From contig CAZVYQ010000010.1 of NCBI GenBank assembly GCA_964631375.1, positions 3,794 to 67,793 on the forward strand: 64,000 nucleotides of DNA, in the 5' to 3' direction. The notes under the pieces are model-generated. The model saw only the letters and a list, made by a program, of their open reading frames with translations, was not told the origin of the DNA and ran no database searches. Shown in pieces: positions 18,582-28,177 of this stretch. The translations under genes were made by a program, and so were the position numbers. Within the stretch, counting starts at the first letter, position 1. Every line of letters begins with the position of its first letter. The DNA comes from JAAYYM01 sp964631375 (lineage in GTDB: Bacteria > Bacillota > Clostridia > Lachnospirales > Lachnospiraceae).

Positions 18582-19037
18582 TTATTCTTCACGATTCATA
18601 ATATATGCTTCAAACATTCTTGCAGCATCACCCACCAGTTCAACGCATGGACGCTTGTGATAATACTCCTCTGTCCGTTCAGCCGGTACCGGATTATCCT
18701 GTTTTTGCTGAAGACCTAACAACTCACGGCATACAATAGAACCATTCTGTTCTTTAAAATCATTTGCCAATTCCTGAATTCTTGCGTAATGATCTGCTTT
18801 TTCGTCTCTTGCCTTAGGATCACTGTATCCATATTTCACACCAGCTGCCATAAACATCCCGCTGACAGCACCACACACCTCTCTCAACCGCCCCATGCCG
18901 CCACCAAAAGATGATGAAAGTCTGAGAGCCGTCTCCTGATCCACACCTAATTCGTCACTGAATGCACAAAATACTGCTTGAGCGCAATTATAGCCCTCCA
19001 GAAACAATTGTTTTGCTTTTTCTTCATGTGTACTCAT
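18582..19037 (-). CDS. C_GCAxxG_C_C family protein
   Basis: A 151-residue protein with the family signature of spaced cysteines: YNCAQAV near residue 17, a GGGMGRLREVCGAVSG block near 45-60, and a further cysteine near 103. The domain is common in anaerobes and is thought to bind a metal or act in redox chemistry, but no member has a firmly assigned role. AGGAGGAAAG precedes its ATG. It lies between cls and murE in the same direction and may be cotranscribed with them. Confidence 0.88.
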   Translation of the reverse strand: MSTHEEKAKQLFLEGYNCAQAVFCAFSDELGVDQETALRLSSSFGGGMGRLREVCGAVSGMFMAAGVKYGYSDPKARDEKADHYARIQELANDFKEQNGSIVCRELLGLQQKQDNPVPAERTEEYYHKRPCVELVGDAARMFEAYIMNREE

Positions 19038-19074
19038 ATCTTTCCTCCTATTGCAAGTTATATCAACCTATGAA

Positions 19075-20646
19075 TTACATTAGCGAGCCAAAAATCTTAA
19101 AGATCCTTCCAATGATTCTCTGAAGGATATTGACCTTTCTGTACTCCTCTGATGTAATCAGGATACTCTTTCTTATGGTATCTTGAAAATCAGCTTCCAC
19201 ATCATGAATCACCCTATGTTTATAAATATATATTGCACATTCAAAATGATGATACAGACTTCGATAATCAAGATTAATGGAACCAACAACTGCCTTTTCT
19301 CCATCACAAACAAATGACTTGGCATGAATAAAGCCCGGTTTGTATTCATAAATCTTAACCCCTGCCTTAATCAATGTCTGATAATAGGTTTTCGCAATCA
19401 GAAACGGAATGGTCTTATCAGGTACATGAGGCAGAACCAATTGCACGTCTACTCCTCTTTTTGCTGCGAAACAGAGTGCTGACAGCATCTCATGATCTAC
19501 GATCAGATACGGAGTCATGATATGGACATATTTTCTGGCCTTATTCAGGATATCTCGATATATGTCCTCTGCAATATCTTCTTCATTTGTAGGTTCATCT
19601 CCGTATGGAACAATATAGCCTTCTGCGGTAGCCAGCTTCTCATGCTTTACATTCAGATAATGCTCATCGTTCCAGGGACGTGGTTCCGATACATTCCACA
19701 TCTGCAGGAATAGAGCAACCATGCTCCTGACTGCATCACCACTCACCTTGATCGCAGTATCCTTCCAGTGTCCGTAGAGATTCCTTTCATTAATGTATTC
19801 ATCTGCCAGATTGATACCGCCGGTAAACCCAACCTTTCCGTCTACAATTAAATTTTTCCTATGATCCCGATTATTCTGGTGTGTAGATAAGAACGGAATA
19901 ATCGGTGCATACATCTTTGCTTTGATCCCCATTGCCCGTAGCCGCTTGGGATAACTGTAAGGCAGACATGCCACTGTACAGGTTCCATCATACATCACAC
20001 GAACCTCCACACCCTCCTTGACCTTCCTTTTTAAAATATCAAGAATCGAATTCCACATGATGCCTTCTGATATAATGAAAAACTCGATGAAAATAAAATC
20101 CTTTGCCTTTTCCAGCTCTTCTTTGATCGCAACAAATACCGATTCTCCGGATGGATAATAAACGGCATCCGTATTCCGATATGTCGGAAAGCCTCCTGTA
20201 TGCTGTAAATAATATGAGATATCTGCAAAATGAGGTTCTTCGCGCTCCAGCTGTGCTGTAATGTCCGGTTGCTCAGACAGATACTGCTTAGTTGCCATAC
20301 GTGTCTTTTTCATTTCCTTTTTGAGTCCAATCGCACCGGGATTGATCATGACAAATAAATACAGCAGTACCCCAAACAACGGAAAGACACACAAAGGAAT
20401 CATCCAGGCAAGTTTAAACTCCGGACGACTGTTCAAATTGATCATATATACAACTAATATGGCGCTGAAAATATAGAAGCCCACAACAAAATATTCACGA
20501 TATGGATTAAGATAATAGAAAACACCGAATAGAACCAATATTTGAATTAACAACAGAATAAAGGTTATCATCGTACGGCTGAAGAGAATTCGGAATAACA
20601 TCCTGCGACTCTTGTGTTTTACTTTCTCCGAAATATGCTCACTCAT
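19075..20646 (-). CDS. cls: Cardiolipin synthase
   Basis: A phospholipase-D-superfamily enzyme that condenses two phosphatidylglycerol molecules in the membrane. Three hydrophobic segments occupy roughly residues 15-48, 53-70 and 79-100. Two HKD motifs follow: H-R-K-x4-D in a DHRKNLIVDG block near 262 and H-A-K-x4-D near 445, each followed by GxxN or GSxN. The 523-residue size is normal for bacterial Cls. It follows the STAS gene by about 30 bases and is probably in one operon with it. Confidence 0.95.
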   Translation of the reverse strand: MSEHISEKVKHKSRRMLFRILFSRTMITFILLLIQILVLFGVFYYLNPYREYFVVGFYIFSAILVVYMINLNSRPEFKLAWMIPLCVFPLFGVLLYLFVMINPGAIGLKKEMKKTRMATKQYLSEQPDITAQLEREEPHFADISYYLQHTGGFPTYRNTDAVYYPSGESVFVAIKEELEKAKDFIFIEFFIISEGIMWNSILDILKRKVKEGVEVRVMYDGTCTVACLPYSYPKRLRAMGIKAKMYAPIIPFLSTHQNNRDHRKNLIVDGKVGFTGGINLADEYINERNLYGHWKDTAIKVSGDAVRSMVALFLQMWNVSEPRPWNDEHYLNVKHEKLATAEGYIVPYGDEPTNEEDIAEDIYRDILNKARKYVHIMTPYLIVDHEMLSALCFAAKRGVDVQLVLPHVPDKTIPFLIAKTYYQTLIKAGVKIYEYKPGFIHAKSFVCDGEKAVVGSINLDYRSLYHHFECAIYIYKHRVIHDVEADFQDTIRKSILITSEEYRKVNILQRIIGRIFKIFGSLM

Positions 20647-20678
20647 ACAACTTCACCATCTTTCGACCAGACAGGGAA

Positions 20679-20984
20679 TCAATCCTCTATTTCAAATAAT
20701 GGGATAAAGCCCACCATCTCCATAGTATTCCGCACTGCATCATTTAAATGTCTGAGCGTTACGCCACAGCCAATCTCGTTTCCGATCTTTTTGGCACGTA
20801 AAATCACACCCAGTCCTGAACTACTGATATACGAGACCTCCTTAAAATCAAAGATAATCTTATGCGGACATTCTGCTTTACAATCCTCTACGGCACTCAT
20901 AAAGTCTGAAGCAACAGGGGTATTGATTGCACCAAATAATGCGATTACTGTTTCGTTCTTTGCAATCCTCTTTTCAACTTTCAT
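20679..20984 (-). CDS. STAS-domain protein, anti-anti-sigma-factor-like
   Basis: A 101-residue single STAS domain. The conserved segment SYISSSGLGVIL (about residues 52-63) carries the serine that is phosphorylated in SpoIIAA and RsbV proteins. The chain length and hydrophobic pattern fit this family. No anti-sigma kinase or sigma factor gene is present in the window, so its partner is encoded elsewhere. It is the first gene of a unit that continues into cls, which hints at envelope-stress control, but this is inference. Confidence 0.88.
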   Translation of the reverse strand: MKVEKRIAKNETVIALFGAINTPVASDFMSAVEDCKAECPHKIIFDFKEVSYISSSGLGVILRAKKIGNEIGCGVTLRHLNDAVRNTMEMVGFIPLFEIED

Positions 20985-21049
20985 AGAAAATAAACCTCCT
21001 CTTCCCCGATCAGCCTCCCCAGACCATACATCTGCATAGATGTGATATC

Positions 21050-21078
21050 ATTATACTCTAAAAAACAATTCTTGTTAA
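21050..21078 (-). promoter_or_regulatory. Promoter of the STAS-cls unit
   Basis: TTAACA (21078-21073) and a consensus TATAAT (21055-21050) with a 17-base spacer lie 66 bases ahead of the STAS start codon. A GAGGAGG ribosome-binding site follows close to the ATG. Confidence 0.6.
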
Positions 21079-21091
21079 GACCTTTTTATAA

Positions 21092-21132
21092 AGAGAAATC
21101 CCGTGATACGAATACCACGGGATTAAATCTCT
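21092..21132 (-). terminator. Hairpin downstream of recJ
   Basis: AATCCCGTG (21097-21105) pairs with CACGGGATT (21116-21124), and AGAGA/TCTCT flanks can extend the stem. Read on the minus strand a TTTCTCTTTAT stretch follows, consistent with an intrinsic terminator about 130 bases past the recJ stop. The AT-rich stretch from 21133 to 21255 shows nothing else. Confidence 0.5.
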
Positions 21133-21255
21133 TATGAGGGGGGAGATAGTGAGTGTTTATCAACTATCTGAATATATCTTACCTAAGAATTGTGTACAAT
21201 CTGTGTCTATATTCTAAAATAAAGTTAATGATTTTATTAAGAAAGCCTTTCCCAA

Positions 21256-22986
21256 TCATAAAAAAATATAATGCAGAATATGTATCTGTACACTTTCCTT
21301 TCCCATATATGTATTCAGCTCAGGAGTGTATACGATTGCCAGTTTTGCCGTGCTCTGACCACTCTTCTCCATATCCCTTTGAAACACCTTTCCTTCTCCA
21401 AACCATATCGCTTCTACTCTTGTATGATCCTTACTTTCCAGTTTCAGTTTCACTACATTCTGGTTCCTACCGACGATATTCATAGAGATAATATGAAGAT
21501 TCTTTTCCGCAAATAAAGGCTTTGGATTGCCTGTTCCAAACGGTTCCAGCATGGAAATCTCTCGAATCAGTTCCTTTGTGGCATAAGAAACAGGCATTGC
21601 AATATCAATCTGCACCTTCTCCTGCATATCCTCTTCTGTCAAAGTGGTGTGTTCATTCAACCTGCTTCGTAATATATCTATGTTCTCTTCTTTCATCGAA
21701 AGCCCTGCTGCCAATTTGTGACCTCCGTATTTCAAAAACAGTTCCTTACAGGCCGTCATCTCATCATACATATGATATGCATCAATGGATCGTCCCGAGC
21801 CCTTAACTCCTTCACCTGTCCTTGTCAGTACAAATGTCGGACGGTAAAATCGTTCTCTGACTCTACCCGCAATGATTCCTGCCAGACTTTCATGACAATC
21901 AGGCAAGTATATCACCAGTACCCTGTCTGTTGACAGCATTTGTTCCGCCTGAGAAAATGCCAAATCCTGATACTTCTTTGTCATATCCTTTCTACTGTCA
22001 TTTAATGCTTTCAGTTCAGCTGCCGTTTCTGCAGCCTCCGCCATGTTCTGTGTACGAAACAATGACAAAGCTCGTTCAGCACTGTCCAGTCTCCCTGTTG
22101 CATTGATACACGGTCCAATGATATAACCAATGTGAAAAGGAGTTAATTGGTCTCTGTTGATTCCGGTGGAATCTATCAGAGCACGGAGACCAATATTCTT
22201 AGTATTTCTGATTCTCTCTATTCCATATTTGACAATGATACGGTTTTCTTCCCGTAACTCCATTACATCACCGACAGTTGCAATGGCAGCAAACTCCAGA
22301 AACGCATCTTGATCCAAGGCCTGTACACCTGCAAATTGATATAGAACCTCAATCAATTTATATACAACGACTGCACCACAAATTCCTTGATATGGATAGG
22401 TACAATCCTCCCTATGTGGATCTACTACACACTTTGCCGGTGGTAATAAATAATGCTTCTCACCTTTATCATTCAGCTCATATGGCACCTCATGATGATC
22501 TGTTACAATAACCTGTATACCAAGTTCATTTGCATGAGCAATCTGTTCATCAGCCGCAATCCCATTATCACATGTAATGATCATCTGTATCTGATCGAGG
22601 TGAGCCTGATCGATCATTTCGCAACTAATGCCATATCCATCCTTAATCCGATCCGGAAGCTTGACATCTGCCACTGCTCCACATCTTTTCAATCCTGTTA
22701 ATAAAATGTAGGATGCACAGACCCCGTCTATGTCATAATCTCCTATCACACGTATTCGCTCTTGATTCTTGATCGCGGCAAGGATTCGTTTCGCTGCTTC
22801 ATCTATATCCTTCATCAAATGTGGATCATACAGATCAGATAAATTGCCATGTAGAAATCGTGTGATTTCCTCATCCGTCTGTAGATCACGATTTCTCAAT
22901 ATTCTTGCCAATATTGGTGAAATTTGAAAATGTTCTGCCATCAATTGAAAATCTGCTCTTTTTGTTGTCACAAACCAATTTGCCAT
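21256..22986 (-). CDS. recJ: Single-stranded-DNA-specific exonuclease RecJ
   Basis: RecJ degrades single-stranded DNA 5' to 3' in mismatch repair and recombination. The DHH motifs are clear: GDYDIDG near residue 85, DHHE near 165, and a GDV motif near 240, with DHHA1-type sequence GSGRS near 405 and an OB-like C-terminal domain. I choose ATG 22986 (MANWFVTT): it has GGAAGG upstream, while the longer frame adds eight unremarkable residues overlapping a hairpin. With this start the length is 576. It follows secDF, from which the hairpin at 23009-23042 separates it. Confidence 0.94.
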   Translation of the reverse strand: MANWFVTTKRADFQLMAEHFQISPILARILRNRDLQTDEEITRFLHGNLSDLYDPHLMKDIDEAAKRILAAIKNQERIRVIGDYDIDGVCASYILLTGLKRCGAVADVKLPDRIKDGYGISCEMIDQAHLDQIQMIITCDNGIAADEQIAHANELGIQVIVTDHHEVPYELNDKGEKHYLLPPAKCVVDPHREDCTYPYQGICGAVVVYKLIEVLYQFAGVQALDQDAFLEFAAIATVGDVMELREENRIIVKYGIERIRNTKNIGLRALIDSTGINRDQLTPFHIGYIIGPCINATGRLDSAERALSLFRTQNMAEAAETAAELKALNDSRKDMTKKYQDLAFSQAEQMLSTDRVLVIYLPDCHESLAGIIAGRVRERFYRPTFVLTRTGEGVKGSGRSIDAYHMYDEMTACKELFLKYGGHKLAAGLSMKEENIDILRSRLNEHTTLTEEDMQEKVQIDIAMPVSYATKELIREISMLEPFGTGNPKPLFAEKNLHIISMNIVGRNQNVVKLKLESKDHTRVEAIWFGEGKVFQRDMEKSGQSTAKLAIVYTPELNTYMGKESVQIHILHYIFL

Positions 22987-23008
22987 CGTTCCTACCTTCC
23001 ATTGTAGC

Positions 23009-23042
23009 AAACAGACTCAGGAAACGGATCCTGAGTCTGTTT
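23009..23042 (-). terminator. Hairpin between secDF and recJ
   Basis: A 14-bp perfect stem, AAACAGACTCAGGA with its complement, encloses a six-base loop. On the minus strand only TTT follows before the recJ ribosome-binding region, so it may terminate part of secDF transcription and let some through into recJ. Confidence 0.5.
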
Positions 23043-23073
23043 GGTGTTGCATCTATATTGGAGACAAAGATCA

Positions 23074-25320
23074 TTATGCCTTCTTTTTAATCATTTTGGT
23101 TTTTAACATATACCATACTGCACCTGCCAGACATACTGAGGAATAGGTTCCACACAGAATACCTACCATAAGTGGCAATGCAAATTCTTTAATAGAGGTA
23201 ACACCCATAATATAAAGTACTACAACCATAATCAACGTTGTCAACGATGTGAATATACTCCTTGTCAGAGTCTGATTGATGCTTGAGTTTACTACTTCCT
23301 CCAGCACATCCTTGTTTTTCATTTCGCCGATTCGCTCACGAATTCTGTCAAAGATAACAATCGTTGCATTGATTGAGTATCCGACAATCGTCAACATACA
23401 CGCAATAAAGGTTGATCCTACTGATACTCTGGCAATCGCATAAAAGGCCAGTACTACCAAGACATCATGACATAATGCAAGAACCGCACTGGCTCCAAAT
23501 CTGACATCCTTAAACCGGAACCAAATGTAAATCAACATACAGATTGTGGATACCAATACAGCAATAATCGCATCCGTCTTCATCTCAGAACTGATAGTTG
23601 AACTGATTGTCTCAGCCGTAATCAGCTTCTCATCTACACCAAACTGATCAGCCATAACCTGATTGAATTCCTGACGTTCATCCACTGTGAGGGAACGTGT
23701 CTTAAAGATGACTTCATTCTTGCCTGCAACCTTCTGTGTCTGTACGTTTCCATCTCCTGTAATTGCTTCGATCGCCGGAACAACATCCGAATCGATCTTC
23801 TCAATGCTCATATCTTCATTAAATGTAACATTTGTTGATGTACCGCCTAAAAATTCAAGCGAATAGTTCAGACTGTTTTTCCCGTTTGCCTTGTTTACAC
23901 CCATGAATACAAGTCCACTGATAATGACTACAAGTGATATTGCAATAAACACAATTCTCTTGGAAAGGAAATCGACTACCTTCTTTTCCTTCGCTGTTCC
24001 ATAGAACTTCTCATTTGTAAATCCAACTGCGTATAAAGCATTTAAAATCAATTTGGTAATGAACACAGCTGTAATCATGGACAGAATAATACCCAATGCT
24101 AAGGTCTGTGCAAATCCCTTAATTGCACCTGTCCCCATTAATCCAAGTACAACAGCTGCAATCAATGTTGTGACATTTCCATCAATAATTGCTGACAGAG
24201 CCTTTTGAAAACCAATCTTGATCGCAGAAGTAATCGTTTTGCCCGCGGCAATCTCTTCTCTGACTCTGGCAAAGATAATAACGTTTGCATCCACTGCCAT
24301 ACCAATAGAGAGAATGATTCCGGCTACGCCCGGTAAAGTCAGCGTAATATCAAAGAAGTTTAAGCATAACATCATCAATACAATATACAAACACAAAGCT
24401 ATTGCTGATGCAAGACCCGGAATAAAGTATACAGCAATCATAAATACGATGACAATGATAAATCCAATGATACCTGCCTTGATGCTGGTCTGGATCGCTT
24501 CGGAACCAAGCTGAGCACCTACTACATTTGAACGAAGTTCTGATAAAGTAAGTTTTAAACCACCTATACGGATTGTTGATGCCAGATCTTCAGCTTCCTC
24601 ATATCCGCCAATATGTGTGATATATGCCTGTCCGCCGGTAATGGCTTCATTAACAGTCGGAGCACTGTAAATCGCTCCATCATATACGATGAAAATGACC
24701 TCATGCGTAATGGCCGCAATCGTAGTCGCATCAGCAAATTTCTTAGCACCTTCATCACTCAGTGTCAATTCTACCACATAATCCGTATTGCCCATATCAT
24801 TGGTAGAGCCCTTTGCCTGTGCTGCTTTCACATCTGTACCCATCAGGATCACAGAGCCCTCTTTTTCAAGTTCCTCTATACTTTTTGAAAGCACATAGCC
24901 CGTTGTTCCGTCTGGATTACTTCCAAATGTGTAGTTTGGCTCACCGGTCGGGCTGTTCTGACTCACAAAATACAGGGAACCGGGTTTACCCAAATCTTCC
25001 AGGATCGCATTGGCATCCGTTACACCGGGAATCTCAATGTTGATTCTGTCTGAACCTTCCTGATATACCTGTGCTTCGGTACTGTAATTCTCAACACGTT
25101 TCTGTAATTTATAAATGGTATCTCTCATATCCTCAGAGGATGGATCTTCACCTTCCACCTGATATGTAATGCTGACACCTCCCGCCAGATCGAGTCCTAA
25201 CTTGATGTCCTCCGCCGATCCGGTTTTCTCGGTTCCGATACCGAATACAACCATATAGCCTAATCCTGCAATTAACAATATGGCTGCTATGAGAATGATA
25301 ATTCCTTTACTCTTTTTCAT
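23074..25320 (-). CDS. secDF: Fused protein-export membrane protein SecDF
   Basis: This accessory translocase subunit uses the proton gradient to pull exported proteins across the membrane. The first half (about 1-430) is SecD-like: an N-terminal helix, a periplasmic-type P1 domain with DLAGGVSITYQV near 44, and five more helices starting near 270, including GMAVDANVIIFAR. The second half (about 445-748) is SecF-like with FLGGTSTNVTF, GYSINATIVIFDRIRER and five helices. SecD and SecF are separate genes in many bacteria; the fusion is well known in Bacillus and others. The usual YajC gene is not in the window. Confidence 0.95.
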   Translation of the reverse strand: MKKSKGIIILIAAILLIAGLGYMVVFGIGTEKTGSAEDIKLGLDLAGGVSITYQVEGEDPSSEDMRDTIYKLQKRVENYSTEAQVYQEGSDRINIEIPGVTDANAILEDLGKPGSLYFVSQNSPTGEPNYTFGSNPDGTTGYVLSKSIEELEKEGSVILMGTDVKAAQAKGSTNDMGNTDYVVELTLSDEGAKKFADATTIAAITHEVIFIVYDGAIYSAPTVNEAITGGQAYITHIGGYEEAEDLASTIRIGGLKLTLSELRSNVVGAQLGSEAIQTSIKAGIIGFIIVIVFMIAVYFIPGLASAIALCLYIVLMMLCLNFFDITLTLPGVAGIILSIGMAVDANVIIFARVREEIAAGKTITSAIKIGFQKALSAIIDGNVTTLIAAVVLGLMGTGAIKGFAQTLALGIILSMITAVFITKLILNALYAVGFTNEKFYGTAKEKKVVDFLSKRIVFIAISLVVIISGLVFMGVNKANGKNSLNYSLEFLGGTSTNVTFNEDMSIEKIDSDVVPAIEAITGDGNVQTQKVAGKNEVIFKTRSLTVDERQEFNQVMADQFGVDEKLITAETISSTISSEMKTDAIIAVLVSTICMLIYIWFRFKDVRFGASAVLALCHDVLVVLAFYAIARVSVGSTFIACMLTIVGYSINATIVIFDRIRERIGEMKNKDVLEEVVNSSINQTLTRSIFTSLTTLIMVVVLYIMGVTSIKEFALPLMVGILCGTYSSVCLAGAVWYMLKTKMIKKKA

Positions 25321-25400
25321 GGCTTAATCTTCCGTCCTTTTCTTTCAAAATTCATGCCACCATAGTATAGCACAAGTCATTTGCAAATTAAAGCATTTTT

Positions 25401-25775
25401 TTATGCCACCATTCCACCAAATGTTCCCCCACAAACACAAATGATCATTGTTGTGATCACATTTCCCAATTCTCCCGAAAGTGACCTATTGATCGCCAGC
25501 GATACCAATAGTAATAGGATGAAGTAAGAAAACCCTGCCACAAATCCCCAAACAAATTTTTTGTTTCGTATCCTTTTTCCGATGTAAAATCCACCTATGA
25601 AAGTAGATATTACATAAGCTACCAGTATTCCGACTGTTACGATCTCCTCACTCAGTTGTAATCGAAACAGAAAAAATGCCAACAATAAAAGCAAAGCCGC
25701 TGTGATCAAGTACATCAAAAACAGGGCCTTGCCTACTTGTGTAGTTTTACTGTCTGCCTTAAGAAATTGATACAT
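25401..25775 (-). CDS. Small TIGR04086-like membrane protein
   Basis: A 124-residue protein with four predicted membrane helices and the block FIGGFYIGKRIRNKKFVWG, which resembles the clostridial TIGR04086 family often encoded next to secDF or yajC. The function of the family is not known. I use ATG 25775 (MYQFLK) because AAGGGGGTGG lies at good spacing upstream, whereas the ATG six codons earlier lies before it. The gap to secDF is about 80 bases. Confidence 0.75.
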   Translation of the reverse strand: MYQFLKADSKTTQVGKALFLMYLITAALLLLLAFFLFRLQLSEEIVTVGILVAYVISTFIGGFYIGKRIRNKKFVWGFVAGFSYFILLLLVSLAINRSLSGELGNVITTMIICVCGGTFGGMVA

Positions 25776-25829
25776 GATACCCACCCCCTTCATATATGTA
25801 CATATTATTCATGAAAAGAGGCGGATATG

Positions 25830-26687
25830 TTATTTTTTATGCCTTGACAGGTTCAATACCGACAGGATAAATAATAGGAGAGCCGACACTGTCAGGATCA
25901 AAATACTCAACTCTGGAGTAACCGTATAATCACCCAGTCGATAGATACAGCCCATTTCCTCTTCAAAACCGGTTCTGTACACCTGATCAATTCCGGCAAA
26001 GGAAACCTCCAGAGCATCCTCCATCATGATCTGTCGAAACAAACCTGCACTGTACGTGATGGGAAATAGCTTCATAACTGTCTGTACTCCCTCCGGTAGT
26101 TGACCAATCGGCAGATACATGCCCGTCAGAAAACCAATCACAGTACCAATCACGATTGATATATTGCCAAAGGTACTCATGCTGTTAATCGTCGTTACAA
26201 TCAAAAATACCATTGCTGTACTGGTGAGTGTATTGATAAAGACCATTGCCAGTACCTTCAAAACAGATATCACTGATAACAGTGTTCCTCCCGTCACAAG
26301 AATATATCCCTCTCCCAGCAGAAAAGTAATGATACTCATAATAAAGCCGACACAGAACGCACTGCAGACATAGCCACCTGCAATAGCAGTCCTTTTAATC
26401 GGTGCAGCATAGAAATCCTTTGTAATCTTCTTATTCTTGTCATCTATCATAACTGCAAAGGCACCCAGAGTTGTTGTGACGCCTGTAATGGTCATCAGTC
26501 CTGCTACGATCCATGCATTCATCAAACGGCTGGGTTCTGCCAACATATCGGCATTGTTTGCCCATACATCTTTCAAAAATAATAGATATAAGGCAAGTAC
26601 GATCAGATCTGCCAGCATTGAAAAAAACACTGCACTTTTATCTCTAAAATATAACATCAGATTGCGTTTTGTAATATGATAAACCAT
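25830..26687 (-). CDS. ABC-2 type exporter permease
   Basis: A 285-residue protein with six hydrophobic segments, of which the last (about 258-278) is near the C-terminus. The central part, with GMYLPIGQLPEGVQ near 190, is typical of ABC2_membrane proteins of the drug-exporter type. It is encoded 11 bases after the ATPase gene and shares its operon. AGGGGG precedes its start. The cargo is unknown; the LytTR-DUF3021 pair immediately upstream suggests the type of exporter often regulated by such pairs. Confidence 0.88.
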   Translation of the reverse strand: MVYHITKRNLMLYFRDKSAVFFSMLADLIVLALYLLFLKDVWANNADMLAEPSRLMNAWIVAGLMTITGVTTTLGAFAVMIDDKNKKITKDFYAAPIKRTAIAGGYVCSAFCVGFIMSIITFLLGEGYILVTGGTLLSVISVLKVLAMVFINTLTSTAMVFLIVTTINSMSTFGNISIVIGTVIGFLTGMYLPIGQLPEGVQTVMKLFPITYSAGLFRQIMMEDALEVSFAGIDQVYRTGFEEEMGCIYRLGDYTVTPELSILILTVSALLLFILSVLNLSRHKK

Positions 26688-26698
26688 TTCATTTCCCC

Positions 26699-27613
26699 CT
26701 ATGCTCTGCAGGCTGTGCCAGTGATTGCAATAAAAACATCATCCAGCGTTCCTCTGATTACTTCAAATCCACTGATATACTGTTTGCAGGTTTCCAAGAT
26801 CTCCATTGCAGCCATGGTTTCCGGTATGGAAACCATGATCTGGTCTGCTTCGATCTTATGTGTAATCTCCTTTTGCGTCAGGATCGAGCTGACAAATCCA
26901 ATGTCCCTTGCTGAGAGTTTTAACACATCCGATGCATACTGATCCTTTAGCTCTGTAGGAGTCCCTCTGGCAGCAATCTCTCCACTGTCTATGACGATTA
27001 CATAATCAGCCCCTGCAGCTTCCTCCATATAATGTGTAGTTAAAAAGACAGTCATACCGGTTTCCTGTTGCAATATTCGAATTGTATCCCATACATTTTT
27101 TCTGGTCTGTGGATCCAGACCTGTTGTCGGCTCATCCAAAAACAGGATCTGCGGAGTATTGACCAGTGCTCTTGCAATATCTGCCCTTCTTCTCTGCCCT
27201 CCGGACAGTTTCCCATATGGCCTGTCAACAAAGTCTCCTGCACCACTCACATTGACGGCATGATAAATCGCATTTCGCAATTCTGCCCCCTTCAATCCAT
27301 AGAAGCTCCCACGTATCTGGAGATTTTCTCTGACTGTTAAGAGTGGATCCAACAGGCCATCCTGAAAAACTGCTCCTATAATTTTGCGAATCTCATCGTT
27401 ATCCTTCCCCAAAGTCCAGTCGTCGATCCTGACTGTTCCTGCATCGGGTTCCAAAAAGGTACAGATCATATCGATTGTTGTGGATTTACCTGCTCCATTC
27501 GGTCCAAGAAAGGCAAATAATTTTCCTCGTTCTACATAAAAATCGATTCCCTTAACTGCCTGTAAATTACCATATGATTTTTTCAGGCCATTCACTTCTA
27601 TGATCTTATCCAT
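26699..27613 (-). CDS. ABC-2 type exporter ATPase
   Basis: A DrrA-like ATPase of 304 residues. It has Walker A GPNGAGKST near 37, the signature LSGGQRRR near 137, Walker B ILFLDEPTTGLD and the switch histidine in TTHYMEEA, then a C-terminal regulatory domain of about 80 residues. GGAGAGGATG precedes the start. It is the first gene of the exporter unit, separated from the LytTR-DUF3021 genes by the terminator at 27657-27689. Confidence 0.93.
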   Translation of the reverse strand: MDKIIEVNGLKKSYGNLQAVKGIDFYVERGKLFAFLGPNGAGKSTTIDMICTFLEPDAGTVRIDDWTLGKDNDEIRKIIGAVFQDGLLDPLLTVRENLQIRGSFYGLKGAELRNAIYHAVNVSGAGDFVDRPYGKLSGGQRRRADIARALVNTPQILFLDEPTTGLDPQTRKNVWDTIRILQQETGMTVFLTTHYMEEAAGADYVIVIDSGEIAARGTPTELKDQYASDVLKLSARDIGFVSSILTQKEITHKIEADQIMVSIPETMAAMEILETCKQYISGFEVIRGTLDDVFIAITGTACRA

Positions 27614-27656
27614 ATCCTACATCCTCTCCTTTGTATCATATTCACAGTATAATACA

Positions 27657-27689
27657 ACAAAAAATACCCACAACAATTCTGCGGGTATT
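27657..27689 (-). terminator. Intrinsic terminator after the DUF3021 gene
   Basis: On the minus strand AATACCCGC and GTGGGTATT form a nine-bp stem (one G-U pair) around a nine-base loop, followed at once by a run of Ts. It ends the yhaO-yhaN-LytTR-DUF3021 unit before the exporter ATPase gene. Confidence 0.75.
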
Positions 27690-27727
27690 CTGTCGGACAT
27701 TCCTTGTAAGTTGTAAGATTTGGACTG

Positions 27728-28159
27728 TCAATTGCTTTGAAATTTCTTTAATCGTTCATTTAGGCTTTTTGCAATTTTCTTTTCACGATTCAAATTGAAT
27801 ACGCAAACAATCACGTAGAAGGTAGTCACCAAACAGAACATGACTAACGGTTCTTTGATAGAGCCCCTGTTGATCCAGTCATTGTAATAACTAATGAAAA
27901 ATATGATCAGAAATACGAAGATACACTGTATGATCTCACGAACAATCAGGCTTTTTTTAGACAGTTCTCTCGGAGACCAGAGTAATAATATAGTCAAACT
28001 GCAGAAAACCCCCATCATAATAATTGCCCCCAGCCCCTTTACCGTAAAAGAATAATCAGGGTAAAAAATCGAGCAAAATATCGTTGCACACATTGTGCAG
28101 CCCCCAGTGATAAAAAAGCAATTTGTAGCGATCCGTTTCAATAATTCTTTTACTTCCAT
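27728..28159 (-). CDS. DUF3021 membrane protein
   Basis: A 143-residue protein with four hydrophobic helices (about 12-30, 37-57, 72-92, 102-122) and a basic C-terminus, matching the DUF3021 pattern. Members are normally encoded next to a LytTR regulator and are thought to modulate it or sense membrane stress at the transporter it controls; neither is proven. Here it lies 18 bases after the LytTR gene and upstream of an ABC-2 exporter operon, which is the usual setting. Confidence 0.82.
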   Translation of the reverse strand: MEVKELLKRIATNCFFITGGCTMCATIFCSIFYPDYSFTVKGLGAIIMMGVFCSLTILLLWSPRELSKKSLIVREIIQCIFVFLIIFFISYYNDWINRGSIKEPLVMFCLVTTFYVIVCVFNLNREKKIAKSLNERLKKFQSN

Positions 28160-28177
28160 TCTGTTACCTCCATATTT

